Source: Pseudomonadota bacterium
GTDB taxonomy: Bacteria; Myxococcota_A; Polyangia; Haliangiales; Haliangiaceae
DNA: 64,000 bases
Direction: 5' to 3'
NCBI GenBank assembly: GCA_023430775.1
Contig: JAEYYY010000593.1
Coordinates: forward strand, 7,972 to 71,971
Positions 24,980 to 40,054 of this stretch are shown piece after piece. Made by a program: the position numbers and the translations under genes. Each line of letters opens with the position of its first letter. The first letter of the stretch is position 1. The notes beneath the pieces are model-generated. The model worked only from the letters and a program-made list of their open reading frames with translations, was not told the DNA's origin and searched no databases.

Positions 24980-26470
24980 ATGCTCGCCCACAAGCTCGCG
25001 GACCGGGGGAAAGCACCCTGGCGGATGGCTCTCACCCTCGTCGCCGTGACGGCCGGCGCATCGCTGGTGACCTGGTTCGGCGATGGCTCGCGCAGGTGCG
25101 GTTGTCCCGGGATGCAGAGGGTGCCGCAGGCGAAGTACGTCCACATCAAGGTCGCCGGCGAGCACCTGACCGCCGACCAGGCGATGACCAGATGGCTGAG
25201 CTCGTCGTCGGTGCGCACGCTCGATGTCGACAACCTCGAGCTCCTCTTCGACACCCAGGATCCCGAGCAGCGCGACGACCGCGCCCGCTGGCTACGCGTG
25301 TTCTCGCGTGATGCGTACGGTCTCGTCGCCATGCTCGAGAACGATCCCGCCATCGAGCAGGCCTTCGTCGAGCCCGACGTCTCGCTCCCGCACGACACCA
25401 ATTTGCTCCCGCCGGATCTCGATGTTCATCACGGCGCGATCGATCTCGATCATCCGCTCGCGCAGCGCGACGATGGCCCGAGCTGCCCGATCACCACGCC
25501 CTCGTTCGAGTCCTATCAGGGCTACCTCGGCCCGGCGCCGCACGGCATCGACGCGCCGGCGGTGTGGCGTCGCGGCATGCGCGGCCAGGGCATCTGGTTC
25601 GCCGACGTCGAGGGCGGCTGGAACGCGAAGCACGAGGATCTCCCCGGCGATCGCATCACCCACGTGATCGGCCGCCAGATCAACGATCCGGGCTGGCGCG
25701 CCCACGGCACCGCCGTCCTCGGCGAGGTGGTCGGCCGCGACAACGGCAAGGGTGTGGTCGGCATCGCGCCCGATACCGAGCGCGTGTTCACCGCCTCGAT
25801 CGGCTCCACGTCGCCGGCGAACGCGATCGACGCCGCCGCGCGCAAGCTGCGCGCCGGCGACGTGCTCCTCATCGAGCTGCAGACCACCGGCCCGCGCGGC
25901 CGCTACCTGCCGATGGAGTGGTACGACGACGTCTACGACGCGATCAAAGCCGCCACCGATCGCGGCGTCGTGATCATCGAGGCCGCCGGCAACGGCAACG
26001 AGAACCTCGACCTCGACGTCTACAAGCGCAAGTTCGACCGCACCAGGCGCGACTCCGGCGCGATCATGATCGGCGCGGGCGGCCCGCCGCGCGATGGCTA
26101 CAAGGATCGCGAGAAGCTCGACTTCTCGAACTACGGCTCGCGCGTCGATGTCCAGGGCTGGGGCCGGATGGTCGCCACGCTCGACTACGGCGATCTGCAG
26201 CGCTGCGAGGACGGCAGCGACGACTGGCGCTACACCGATCGCCACTACACCAATCAGTTCTCCGGCACGTCGAGCGCGTCGCCGATCGTCGCTGGCGCCG
26301 CGGTGCTCCTCCAGGGTGTCGCGAAGCAGAGTGGCAAGGTGCTGCCGCCCCGCAAGCTGCGCGACCTCCTGATCCGCACCGGCACGCCGCAGGCCGGCGA
26401 CACGTCGAAGCACATCGGCCCGCGCCCGAACCTCGCGCGCGCCCTCGGTGGGCTGAACGACTTCGAATGA
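24980..26470 (+). CDS. Subtilisin-like serine protease (S8)
   Basis: 496 residues with an N-terminal hydrophobic anchor (ALTLVAVTAGASLVTW). A propeptide-like region spans about 50-135. The catalytic triad is visible: Asp 209 (WFADVEGGWN), His 242 (AHGTAVLGEV) and Ser 431 (FSGTSSASPIV), with the oxyanion Asn in EAAGNGNEN. The Cys pair near residue 40 (RRCGCPG) could be a disulphide or lipid site. It should be an exported endopeptidase, matching the proteolytic equipment elsewhere in the window. Its stop overlaps the next gene by ATGA. Confidence 0.93.
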   Translation: MLAHKLADRGKAPWRMALTLVAVTAGASLVTWFGDGSRRCGCPGMQRVPQAKYVHIKVAGEHLTADQAMTRWLSSSSVRTLDVDNLELLFDTQDPEQRDDRARWLRVFSRDAYGLVAMLENDPAIEQAFVEPDVSLPHDTNLLPPDLDVHHGAIDLDHPLAQRDDGPSCPITTPSFESYQGYLGPAPHGIDAPAVWRRGMRGQGIWFADVEGGWNAKHEDLPGDRITHVIGRQINDPGWRAHGTAVLGEVVGRDNGKGVVGIAPDTERVFTASIGSTSPANAIDAAARKLRAGDVLLIELQTTGPRGRYLPMEWYDDVYDAIKAATDRGVVIIEAAGNGNENLDLDVYKRKFDRTRRDSGAIMIGAGGPPRDGYKDREKLDFSNYGSRVDVQGWGRMVATLDYGDLQRCEDGSDDWRYTDRHYTNQFSGTSSASPIVAGAAVLLQGVAKQSGKVLPPRKLRDLLIRTGTPQAGDTSKHIGPRPNLARALGGLNDFE

Positions 26471-27066
26471 CCGCGTACGACGTCGAGCGCTACGTCCGCA
26501 CGCTCCGGTTCGCGGCGCTCCGCCACGCCGGCCAGTCGATGCCGAGCTCGACGCCCGGCCTGGAGTTTCCTTATCTCGTGCACGTCACGTCGGTGACCGC
26601 CGAGGTGATCGCGGTGCTGCCCGAGACCACGTTCGATGCCGATCTCGCGATCGGCTGCGCGCTGCTCCACGACACCATCGAGGACACGACCGGCGACGAG
26701 TCCTATCGAGCGAAGGTCGCGCTCGCCGACGAGATCGAGCGCGAGTTCGGCAAGCCGGTTCGCGATGGCGTGTGGGCGCTGACCAAGCTCGCCGAGCTCG
26801 CCGACGGCCGTCGGGTCGACAAGCCCGCACAGATGGCCGACAGCATGCGGCGCATTCGCGAGCAGCCGCACGAGGTGTGGGCGGTGAAGCTCGCCGATCG
26901 GATCACCAACCTCGCGCCGCCGCCGACCCGGTGGGATCGCGCGAAGTGCGAGCGCTACCAGGCCGAGGCGCAGCAGATCCTCGAGCAGCTCGGCGCCGGC
27001 TGCGCGCCCCTCGCGGCTCGCCTGCGCGCCCGGATCGAGGCGTATCCGTCGACGTGGAACCGCTGA
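26467..27066 (+). CDS. HD-domain phosphohydrolase, SpoT/MESH1-like
   Basis: 199 residues, starting inside the protease stop (ATGA). HD motifs in order: PYLVHVTSV (first His), LLHDTIEDT (HD) and KLADRITNL (last Asp). The LLHDTIEDT and KLADRI elements are those of (p)ppGpp hydrolase domains of the RelA/SpoT family. Without synthetase, TGS or ACT domains it is a small alarmone hydrolase-like (Mesh1-type) protein. Residues for manganese binding are present. The coupling to an exported protease suggests co-expression, not shared chemistry. Confidence 0.87.
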   Translation: MTAYDVERYVRTLRFAALRHAGQSMPSSTPGLEFPYLVHVTSVTAEVIAVLPETTFDADLAIGCALLHDTIEDTTGDESYRAKVALADEIEREFGKPVRDGVWALTKLAELADGRRVDKPAQMADSMRRIREQPHEVWAVKLADRITNLAPPPTRWDRAKCERYQAEAQQILEQLGAGCAPLAARLRARIEAYPSTWNR

Positions 27067-27141
27067 GTCGAGCAGTTTCACCGGGTTGCGAGCCGCGAAA
27101 ATCTTCGCAACCGGGCCCCGCTGCGGTCGAAGCCGGCCGCC

Positions 27142-28553
27142 ATGAAGAAGCTGATGATGTTCGCGGCGGTGATGGCCGCTGGTTGCGTTCCCAACAACAC
27201 CGTCTTCGCCCCGGAGGATGCCGCTCCAGAGATGCCGGACGATCCCGATCCGGATCCCACGCAGGAGCCTTGCGAGCCGGGCGCGTTTCTCGGGTGCGAG
27301 GAGGACGTCGCGCAGTTCTGTGGCGCCGACGGCCTGACGATCGCGTCGACGAGCTGCGACGCCGGTTGCAATGCCGGCGCGGCTCGCTGCAACGAATGCG
27401 TTCCGGATGCCACGACCTGCGCGACCGGCGAGGTCGTCCATTGCGGCAGCGACGGGCTCGTCGCCTCGACGGAGAGCTGCGCTGCGGGCTGCGTCGACGA
27501 GGGTGGCGGTCCGCGCTGCGCGCACATCGTGCCGGCCTTCCTTCCGAACGTCTGTGATGCCCAGGCGAGCCTGCCCGCGTTCGAGATCGATGACGTGGTG
27601 CCGCGGTCGTTCGACACCGACGACAACACCAAGTGCAACGGCGGCATCATCAAGATGCACCCCACCGGGCCGGAGATCTGCGTGGTTCGCGCGCGCACGA
27701 TCGCGCTCTCGAGCCCGCTCACCGTCCTCGGGTCGCGAGCGATCGCCTTCGTCGCTGATGGCGAGCTCATCGCGACCAGCACCATCGACGTCAGCGCCCG
27801 TGGGAGCGCGAGTGGTCCCGGTGGCGGCGTTCGCGTCTCGGGAGCAGCGCCGAGCACCGCTGGTGGGGGCGCGAGCGGAGGTGGCGCCGGTGGCAAGCAG
27901 GCAGGGGCGAGCGGCGGCGCGCTCGGTGACCTCGGTCTGAATAGCGGCGCCGGTGGGGCGGTCAGTGACCAGTTCGTGATCGGGAGCTTCGAAGGTGGCG
28001 CACGGGCCGGCAGCGCCAACGTGCTCGTCCCGAACTACGGCCCGCAGGGCGGCGGTGGCGGCGGCGCGTTGATGCTGGTGTCGTGTACCGATGAAGTCAT
28101 CGCGGCCGGCATCATCGACGCCGCTGGTGGCGGCGGCGGTGCTGGTGGCGACGGCGTCGCGACCGCGGTGACGAAGCTGATGGGCGGCGCGGGTGGTGGT
28201 GCGGGCGGCTACGTCGTGTTGCAGGGGGCGAATGTGACGGCCTCCGGTGCCATGTTCGCGAATGGCGGTGGTGGCGGTGGCGGCTGTAGCGGCGAAGGGT
28301 GCCGAGGAAAGCCGGGGGAGGATGGCAATCACTCGCGTGCGCGGGGCGGAGCAGGCACGGGGTCAGGCACGGCGGGTGGTACTGGCAGTCTCGGTACTTC
28401 GCCGCCCACCAACGGCGTGACCAGCCTCTCGGCCGGCTCGCCTGGTGGTGGCGGCGGCGCGAGTGGTCGCTTCCAGATCTTCGTGCCGGCGGGCGTGACG
28501 CCGTCGGTGAGCACCCAACCGGCGTTCGAGCCTCACCGCACGATCGAGACGCG

Positions 28554-28557
<4 letters not shown>
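27142..28557 (+). CDS. Cys- and Gly-rich surface lipoprotein
   Basis: 471 residues with a lipoprotein signal ([15 protein letters not shown]). Residues 40-125 contain a tandem Cys-rich unit ([18 protein letters not shown] and [18 protein letters not shown]), a repeat often seen in myxobacterial lipoproteins. The second half is beta-helix-like and very Gly-rich ([20 protein letters not shown]). It ends in a conserved-looking segment, [13 protein letters not shown]. Probably a surface or matrix protein; no enzyme motif. It overlaps the convergent poly-HAMP kinase gene by 4 bp. Confidence 0.75.
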
Positions 28558-34876
<6,319 letters not shown>

Positions 34877-34880
<4 letters not shown>

Positions 34881-36574
34881 GCGTCCTCTTGTTCACGCGG
34901 GCTCGCCCGCGGCTCTCCGTACAGTGCTCCCAGAATCTTTTCCGCGCTGGCGGGTTTGACGATGTGGGCGTCGAAGCCGGCGTCGAACGCGGCCGCGCGA
35001 TCGGCGGCCTGGCCATACCCGGTCATCGCGATCAACCGCAGGTTCTTGCCGGTGCCGCGGATCCGCCGCGCGACCTCGTAGCCGTCCATCTCGGGAAGCC
35101 CGATGTCGATCAGCGCGACGTCGAACTTGCCGCCGGAGATCGCGTCGAGTGCCGAGGCGCCGTCGGCGACGACCGTGACGTCGTGACCGCGCAACCGCAG
35201 CAGATCGGCGACCAGCTCGCGCAGGTCGGGGGCGTCATCGCAGACCATCGCGCGGAGCGGCCGGTCCTCTGCCTTGCTCTTCTGCGGGCGCGCCTTGTAC
35301 TGCTCCAGGATCTTCGGCTCGGCGAGCGCGAGCCGGATCTCGAACGTCGATCCCTTGCCGGTGCCTTCACTGCGCGCGCGGACCTCGCCGCCGTGCATCT
35401 CCACCAGTCGCTTGACCAGACCGAGCCCGAGGCCGAGCCCACCGGCGCCGTCGGACGTCGTGCGCTCCTGGACGAACATGTCGAAGATCGTCGGGATCAG
35501 CGGCGCCGGAATGCCCTTGCCGTTGTCGACGACGCGGACGTAGCCCTGCTGGCCATCGGTGCCGTGCTCGAGGCGGATCTTGCCGCCGGGCTCGGTGTAC
35601 TTGACGGCGTTGTTCATCAGGTTGACCACGACCTGAACGAGGCGGATCGGATCGCCGTAGACCACCGCGGGCTGGGTGGCATCGATCACCTCGATCTGGT
35701 GGCGCCGCGCATCGGCGGCGGTGCGGCAGGCCTGTGCGGCCTCCTCGACGATCGCCTCGAGCGCGACCGGCTCGCGACGCAGCTCGAGCTTGCCGGCGTT
35801 GAGGCGCGAGATGTCGAGCAGATCGTCGACCAGGCGCGTGATGTGGTGGACCTGGCGCTGGATGATCCCGCGGACGCGAGCCGGCACGGGTGCGGTCGGA
35901 TCGTGCTCGAGGACCTCGACCGCCGTCTGCAACGGCTGGAGCGGGTTGCGCAGCTCGTGCGAGAGGATGGCGAGGAACTCGTCCTTGCGGCGATCGGTCT
36001 CGGCCATCTGCGCCATCTGCTTCTCGAGCACCTCGGCCTCGAAGCGCTTGCGCTGCGCGAGCAGCTCGCGCTCGTGATTGCGCGCTTGCTCCTGGCGGAG
36101 CTCCTCGGCCTTGGCCTGGAGCTGCTGGGTGCGCTCCTGGAGCTGGACGAACACGCTGGCCTTCGCGCGCAACACCTCGGGGCGGATCGGCTTGACCAGG
36201 AAGTCGAACGCGCCGAGCTCGTAGCCACGCAGCACCGCGTCGTCCTGCCACGACAGACCGGTGACGAAGATGATCGGCGTCGACCGGCTGCGATCGCGCG
36301 AGCGCACCAGCTTCGCGGTCTCGAAGCCATCGAGGCCGGGCATCGCGACGTCGAGGATGATCAGCGCGAAGTCCTGCTCGAGCAGGCGCGCGAGCGCCTC
36401 GATGCCGGAGTGCGCGAGCACCAGTTTTCGACCCAGAGGCAAGAGCGCTGCCTCGATGGCGACCAGGTTGGTTTGGTTGTCATCGACCACCAGGATGTCG
36501 CGACCAGCACCGACGCCCACCGGTGTGGGATCAGCATCATCGTTGAGCTCGAAGGGTAAATCGGTGGTCTGCAT
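34877..36574 (-). CDS. REC-HisKA-HATPase-REC hybrid kinase
   Basis: 565 residues from ATG 36574 (upstream frame to 36619 lacks a better start). N-terminal receiver at about 25-140 with acceptor Asp 75 ([10 protein letters not shown]). A coiled coil rich in Gln and Glu (140-200) is followed by phospho-His 206 ([13 protein letters not shown]) and a HATPase domain ([29 protein letters not shown]). The C-terminal receiver has Asp 490 ([13 protein letters not shown]). It is soluble and has no input domain, so it must receive phosphate or a protein signal through its N-terminal receiver. Its stop overlaps the start of the poly-HAMP kinase gene, making a two-gene phosphorelay operon. Confidence 0.95.
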
Positions 36575-36835
36575 TGAGCGTCTCAGGCCATCCCCCGGCG
36601 GGCAGCGTGGATCGGACACTGCACGTGTAACAGGCAGAATCGGCTACGAACATCAGCGGCCGACATATCCTGTGGCGCTCGTGCACTCCACGTGCCTCGA
36701 CCGAGCCCACGATCTCGAAGTGTTCGAATTCAGCGGCTGTGCGCACGCGCCCGGTGGGCGCCCTTGCACGGCAAACGACGGGAGTCGGGTGCCCGGCGCA
36801 CGTTACCGACGCGACCCTCTAACGTAGGCATCACC
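36575..36835. other. 261-bp divergent upstream region
   Basis: Separates the kinase operon (minus) from the P460-like gene (plus). A few short open frames cross it, none with coding character. Promoters of both units should lie here; no consensus boxes are convincing by eye. Confidence 0.5.
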
Positions 36836-37309
36836 ATGCGGATGTTTCTGATCTTGCTCGTCGCGTGCAGCGATCCCGGACCGGCCTCGTTCGGTGACCC
36901 GCTCGATGATCCGCAGCTGCCGCCGCGCGGCCAGGACGACATCCTGACCTGGATCGAAGCCGGTCACTACAACAGCTGGGCGTGCGAGACCGAGCCGCAT
37001 CCACCGGCGCCGGGGTCGGGTCACGGGCCGAATCGGATCTGCAGCAACGACGTGCTGGTCGCGGCCGCGGATCTCGACAGCGTGTTTCCGCCCGGTGCTG
37101 CCGCGATCAAGGAAGTGTTCGATGGCGACGGCGCGATCGCGGCGTACGCCGTCTATCGCAAGATCGAAGAGCTGCCAGGCGGCAACAGCTGGTACTGGTA
37201 CGAAGGCACGCGCGACGGCAACGTCGCGAACGGGCAGGGTGACGACACCTGCACGGGCTGCCACGGACGGGCGCCGCGCGACTTCGTCTACACGATCATC
37301 GCGCCGTGA
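36836..37309 (+). CDS. Cytochrome P460-like lipoprotein
   Basis: 157 residues from ATG 36836 (MRMFLILLVAC lipobox); the longer frame upstream is Arg-rich noise. A single heme-c site CTGCH lies 21 residues from the end, followed by RAPRDFVYTI. Along with YRKIEELPGGNSWYWYEG, this matches the P460 family (PF16694-type), where heme is attached near the C-terminus and a Lys or Tyr cross-link may form. P460s oxidise hydroxylamine or detoxify NO. The fold is short but complete. It converges with the BPI-like gene at 37310. Confidence 0.8.
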   Translation: MRMFLILLVACSDPGPASFGDPLDDPQLPPRGQDDILTWIEAGHYNSWACETEPHPPAPGSGHGPNRICSNDVLVAAADLDSVFPPGAAAIKEVFDGDGAIAAYAVYRKIEELPGGNSWYWYEGTRDGNVANGQGDDTCTGCHGRAPRDFVYTIIAP

Positions 37310-38932
37310 TTACTGGACCGGAACGTCGACGACCAGGAAGCCCTGCTCGCCCTTGAGCGCGGGCGCGCCGATCTGGACCCCGGCGACCGCGGGCATTGGC
37401 ATCGCACCGATGGTGTCGCCGAGCATGTTGCCGACCAGGCCCCACGCGCCGTCGACGATGCCTTCGAGCTGCTCGCCGGTGGTGTCCTCGGTCTCGGACT
37501 GCTTGATGACCTGCGCCTTGATGGTCGGCTCGCCGAGCGTGACCGCGATGTTGCCGCTCGCGCCCGGCGTCGCCGCCAGCGTGGTGGTGAGCGACATCGC
37601 GAAGCTCTGCAGCTCGACATCGTTGGCGTCGCGCGCCGACAGCATGAGGTCGCCGACCGCGAGCTCGATGACGCCGTTGTTCGCGCGCACCATCGGCGGC
37701 AGCTTCATGTCGAGCTTGAGCGCGGTGGTGTTGCCGTCGAGGATGGCCGACAGCACCGCGAGCGGACCTTCGAGCTGGACCGTCGGCGTGATCGCGCCGG
37801 TCGCCCACAGACCGCTGAGCAGCTGGTTGACGACGTCGTCGGCGAGCGCGAGGCCGATGTCGCCTTCGCCCCACGCCATCGTGTCGAGCGGCATCGGCGA
37901 CGACACGAACATGCCGCCCTCGCCACCGCTGACCAGGACCTTGCCATCGACCGCCGCGACGAGGCCGTCGGCGTCGATCACCACCGACGAGGGCGTGATC
38001 GTGAATGCCGTCGCGTGACCCATGAGGTTCGTGTTGATCGGCTGCGCGAGCAGACCGCCGAGCGCGTCGCCGGCCTTCGCGGGCACCTGCTGCTTGATGA
38101 CGTTGTTGAGGGCCTTCTCGGCAGCCTTGCGCGCCTCGCCCTTGACGAGCGACTCGATCGCGCCGGGCACGCCGGAGACGTCGAGCGAGAAGCCGTCGAG
38201 CTGGACCGACGACGACGGCAGCGTCGCCGCGAGCTTGCCGCCCGACGCGGCGAGCGCGAGGTCGCCGTTGATGTGCGCGCGGCTCGAGCGCACGACCGCG
38301 GTGGTGGAGCCACCGATGCAGACCGCGCGGAAGTTGATCCTCATCTTGACGTAGACGTCGTCGATGGTGACGCCCGCGGCGACCGCGCCGGACTTCGGCG
38401 TCAGGCCGATGCCGATGGTGCCGACGCTGAGCTCCTGGATGTTGATCACGGCGCTGTTGCAGCCGGACGAGTCGTAGACCGGGTTCATGCCGAGCGCGAG
38501 CGCCTGCCAGTCGAGCGCCTGCGCGGTGGCGGCGAGAGCACCGCCGACCTTCATGAAGCCATCGGCGCCGACGCGGGCAGCGATCGGGCCGCTGATCGAA
38601 CCGTCGGTCGGAGACAGCGGGCCGGCCATCACGGCGCGGACGTCGCGAAGATCGATGTCACCGCGGATCGCGTGCGTCTCGATCAGCGTGATGCCGTCGT
38701 CGACATTCAGCGTCGCTTCGAACGTGCCGTCCTTCTGGAGGATCGCCTCGGTGCCGTTGACCGTGACGCGCGACGCGTTGGCGCGCCCGGTGACGCGGAT
38801 GGTCGAGGAATCGGACTGGGTGCCGCGCTCCGGCGTCAGCACCTCGAGCGTCGGAGGCTCATCCGTCCCAGCGGACGAACAGGCCGGGATGACCGCAGCC
38901 GAAAACAGAAGGATGGCGATTCCCCTCATCAT
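37310..38932 (-). CDS. Lipoprotein with Ig-like and BPI-like regions
   Basis: 540 residues; lipobox near residue 18 (FSAAVIPAC). Residues 25-100 look like a bacterial Ig-like/glucodextran-B domain (SSTIRVTGRANASRVTVNG). The remainder has alternating amphipathic strands and helices with BPI/LBP-like features, such as the VNQLLSGLWATGAITP segment. Such folds bind lipids, so a role in lipid binding at the outer membrane is inferred from shape alone. There are no enzyme residues. It is convergent with the P460-like gene, with its stop directly adjoining. Confidence 0.65.
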   Translation of the reverse strand: MMRGIAILLFSAAVIPACSSAGTDEPPTLEVLTPERGTQSDSSTIRVTGRANASRVTVNGTEAILQKDGTFEATLNVDDGITLIETHAIRGDIDLRDVRAVMAGPLSPTDGSISGPIAARVGADGFMKVGGALAATAQALDWQALALGMNPVYDSSGCNSAVINIQELSVGTIGIGLTPKSGAVAAGVTIDDVYVKMRINFRAVCIGGSTTAVVRSSRAHINGDLALAASGGKLAATLPSSSVQLDGFSLDVSGVPGAIESLVKGEARKAAEKALNNVIKQQVPAKAGDALGGLLAQPINTNLMGHATAFTITPSSVVIDADGLVAAVDGKVLVSGGEGGMFVSSPMPLDTMAWGEGDIGLALADDVVNQLLSGLWATGAITPTVQLEGPLAVLSAILDGNTTALKLDMKLPPMVRANNGVIELAVGDLMLSARDANDVELQSFAMSLTTTLAATPGASGNIAVTLGEPTIKAQVIKQSETEDTTGEQLEGIVDGAWGLVGNMLGDTIGAMPMPAVAGVQIGAPALKGEQGFLVVDVPVQ

Positions 38933-39119
38933 GCTGCGCTACTTGTGCAGCGGGGATGCCAGGGAAGTGTCGCAGGCGATCCGGTTGGATCGTCGTCGCC
39001 GGAGTGAACGAGATCGCGTAGATGACGCGAACGGCGCGGAATCCTGGCGCGATTTCGCTAGGGTCAACCGACCCTGGCTGGGAGTTTGCCCCTGCAACCT
39101 CGATCCGTCACGCAGCGTG

Positions 39120-40010
39120 TCAGCAGGCCGGCGTGAGGTCCTTCCCCCCGAAGAACTCGTCGACGAGGGCCTTCCAGGCGCGTCCGTTCTCGGGCGGTCC
39201 GCACTTGAACGGCTTCTTCGCCAGCTTGCCCTTCGCGAGGATCTCCATGTGCTCCTCCCAGTAGCGGACCGCGAGCTCGGCCGCGTACTCGTGGACGCCG
39301 TCGCCGTTGTTGGGCTGGAACGCGTAGTAGGTACCGCCGCGCACCGTGGTGTCGTTCGGTGCGTACGGCGCGAGGCACTTGATGGTGACGCCCGGGCACT
39401 TCTTGACGATCGCGTCGTAGTCCTTCTTGAGCGTCTTGCTGGACCAGTCGCCGTGCGCTCCATCGTTGCTGTGAAACAGCTCGTGGAAGTACGTCTCGCG
39501 GACGCCGAGCTTGTTCTGCATCAGCGAGCCCTCGACGTTGTAGGCGAACAGCCAGCCGATCGCATACGCACTCGGCGTGCGCTTGCCGACGGAGCGTACG
39601 AAGCGCAGCTGGATCGCGCGCCAGCGATAGCTCGGTGGCTGGTTCTCGAACAGCTTGGTGAAGAAGTCGTCGATCGATCTGGTGGCGAACGCCACGTACT
39701 CGAGGTGCTTGCGGTACTTGCCGAGCGGGAGCTCGGGGACGAGATGGATCTTGCCGCGATAACCGCCATCCATGATCTCGTCGGGGCCGACGCCGGCGAC
39801 GCTGCCGTTGTCGGCGTGGATGGCGAGCGCGAGTGCCTTCGCCTTCGGATCCTTGGCGTACGACGCTTCGAGCATGCACGGAATGTCGGCGCACGATGCC
39901 GGCGCGTCGGGAAGGATCTTTCTCGCCTGCGCGATCGAGACCTCCTCCTTCTTCGGTTGCCCTGCGACGTCCCAGGACACGAGCAACACCATCGCGATCA
40001 CCAAGCGCAT
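39120..40010 (-). CDS. Exported HExxH zinc metalloprotease-like protein
   Basis: 296 residues from ATG 40010, giving a short signal peptide (LVIAMVLLVSWDVAG). The zinc motif HELFH is at residues 176-180 (TYFHELFHSND). No third ligand is certain; candidates lie in DGVHEYAAELA about 65 residues downstream. The protein has several Cys (CADIPC, KKC, IKC, KC, C-terminal C). It is not assigned to a known M family. It is divergent from another HExxH lipoprotein across only 44 bp, so they may be co-regulated. Confidence 0.68.
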   Translation of the reverse strand: MRLVIAMVLLVSWDVAGQPKKEEVSIAQARKILPDAPASCADIPCMLEASYAKDPKAKALALAIHADNGSVAGVGPDEIMDGGYRGKIHLVPELPLGKYRKHLEYVAFATRSIDDFFTKLFENQPPSYRWRAIQLRFVRSVGKRTPSAYAIGWLFAYNVEGSLMQNKLGVRETYFHELFHSNDGAHGDWSSKTLKKDYDAIVKKCPGVTIKCLAPYAPNDTTVRGGTYYAFQPNNGDGVHEYAAELAVRYWEEHMEILAKGKLAKKPFKCGPPENGRAWKALVDEFFGGKDLTPAC

Positions 40011-40054
40011 CGTTCGAGCGTAAACGATGTTTGTAGTGATGCTAGCGTGCGCGC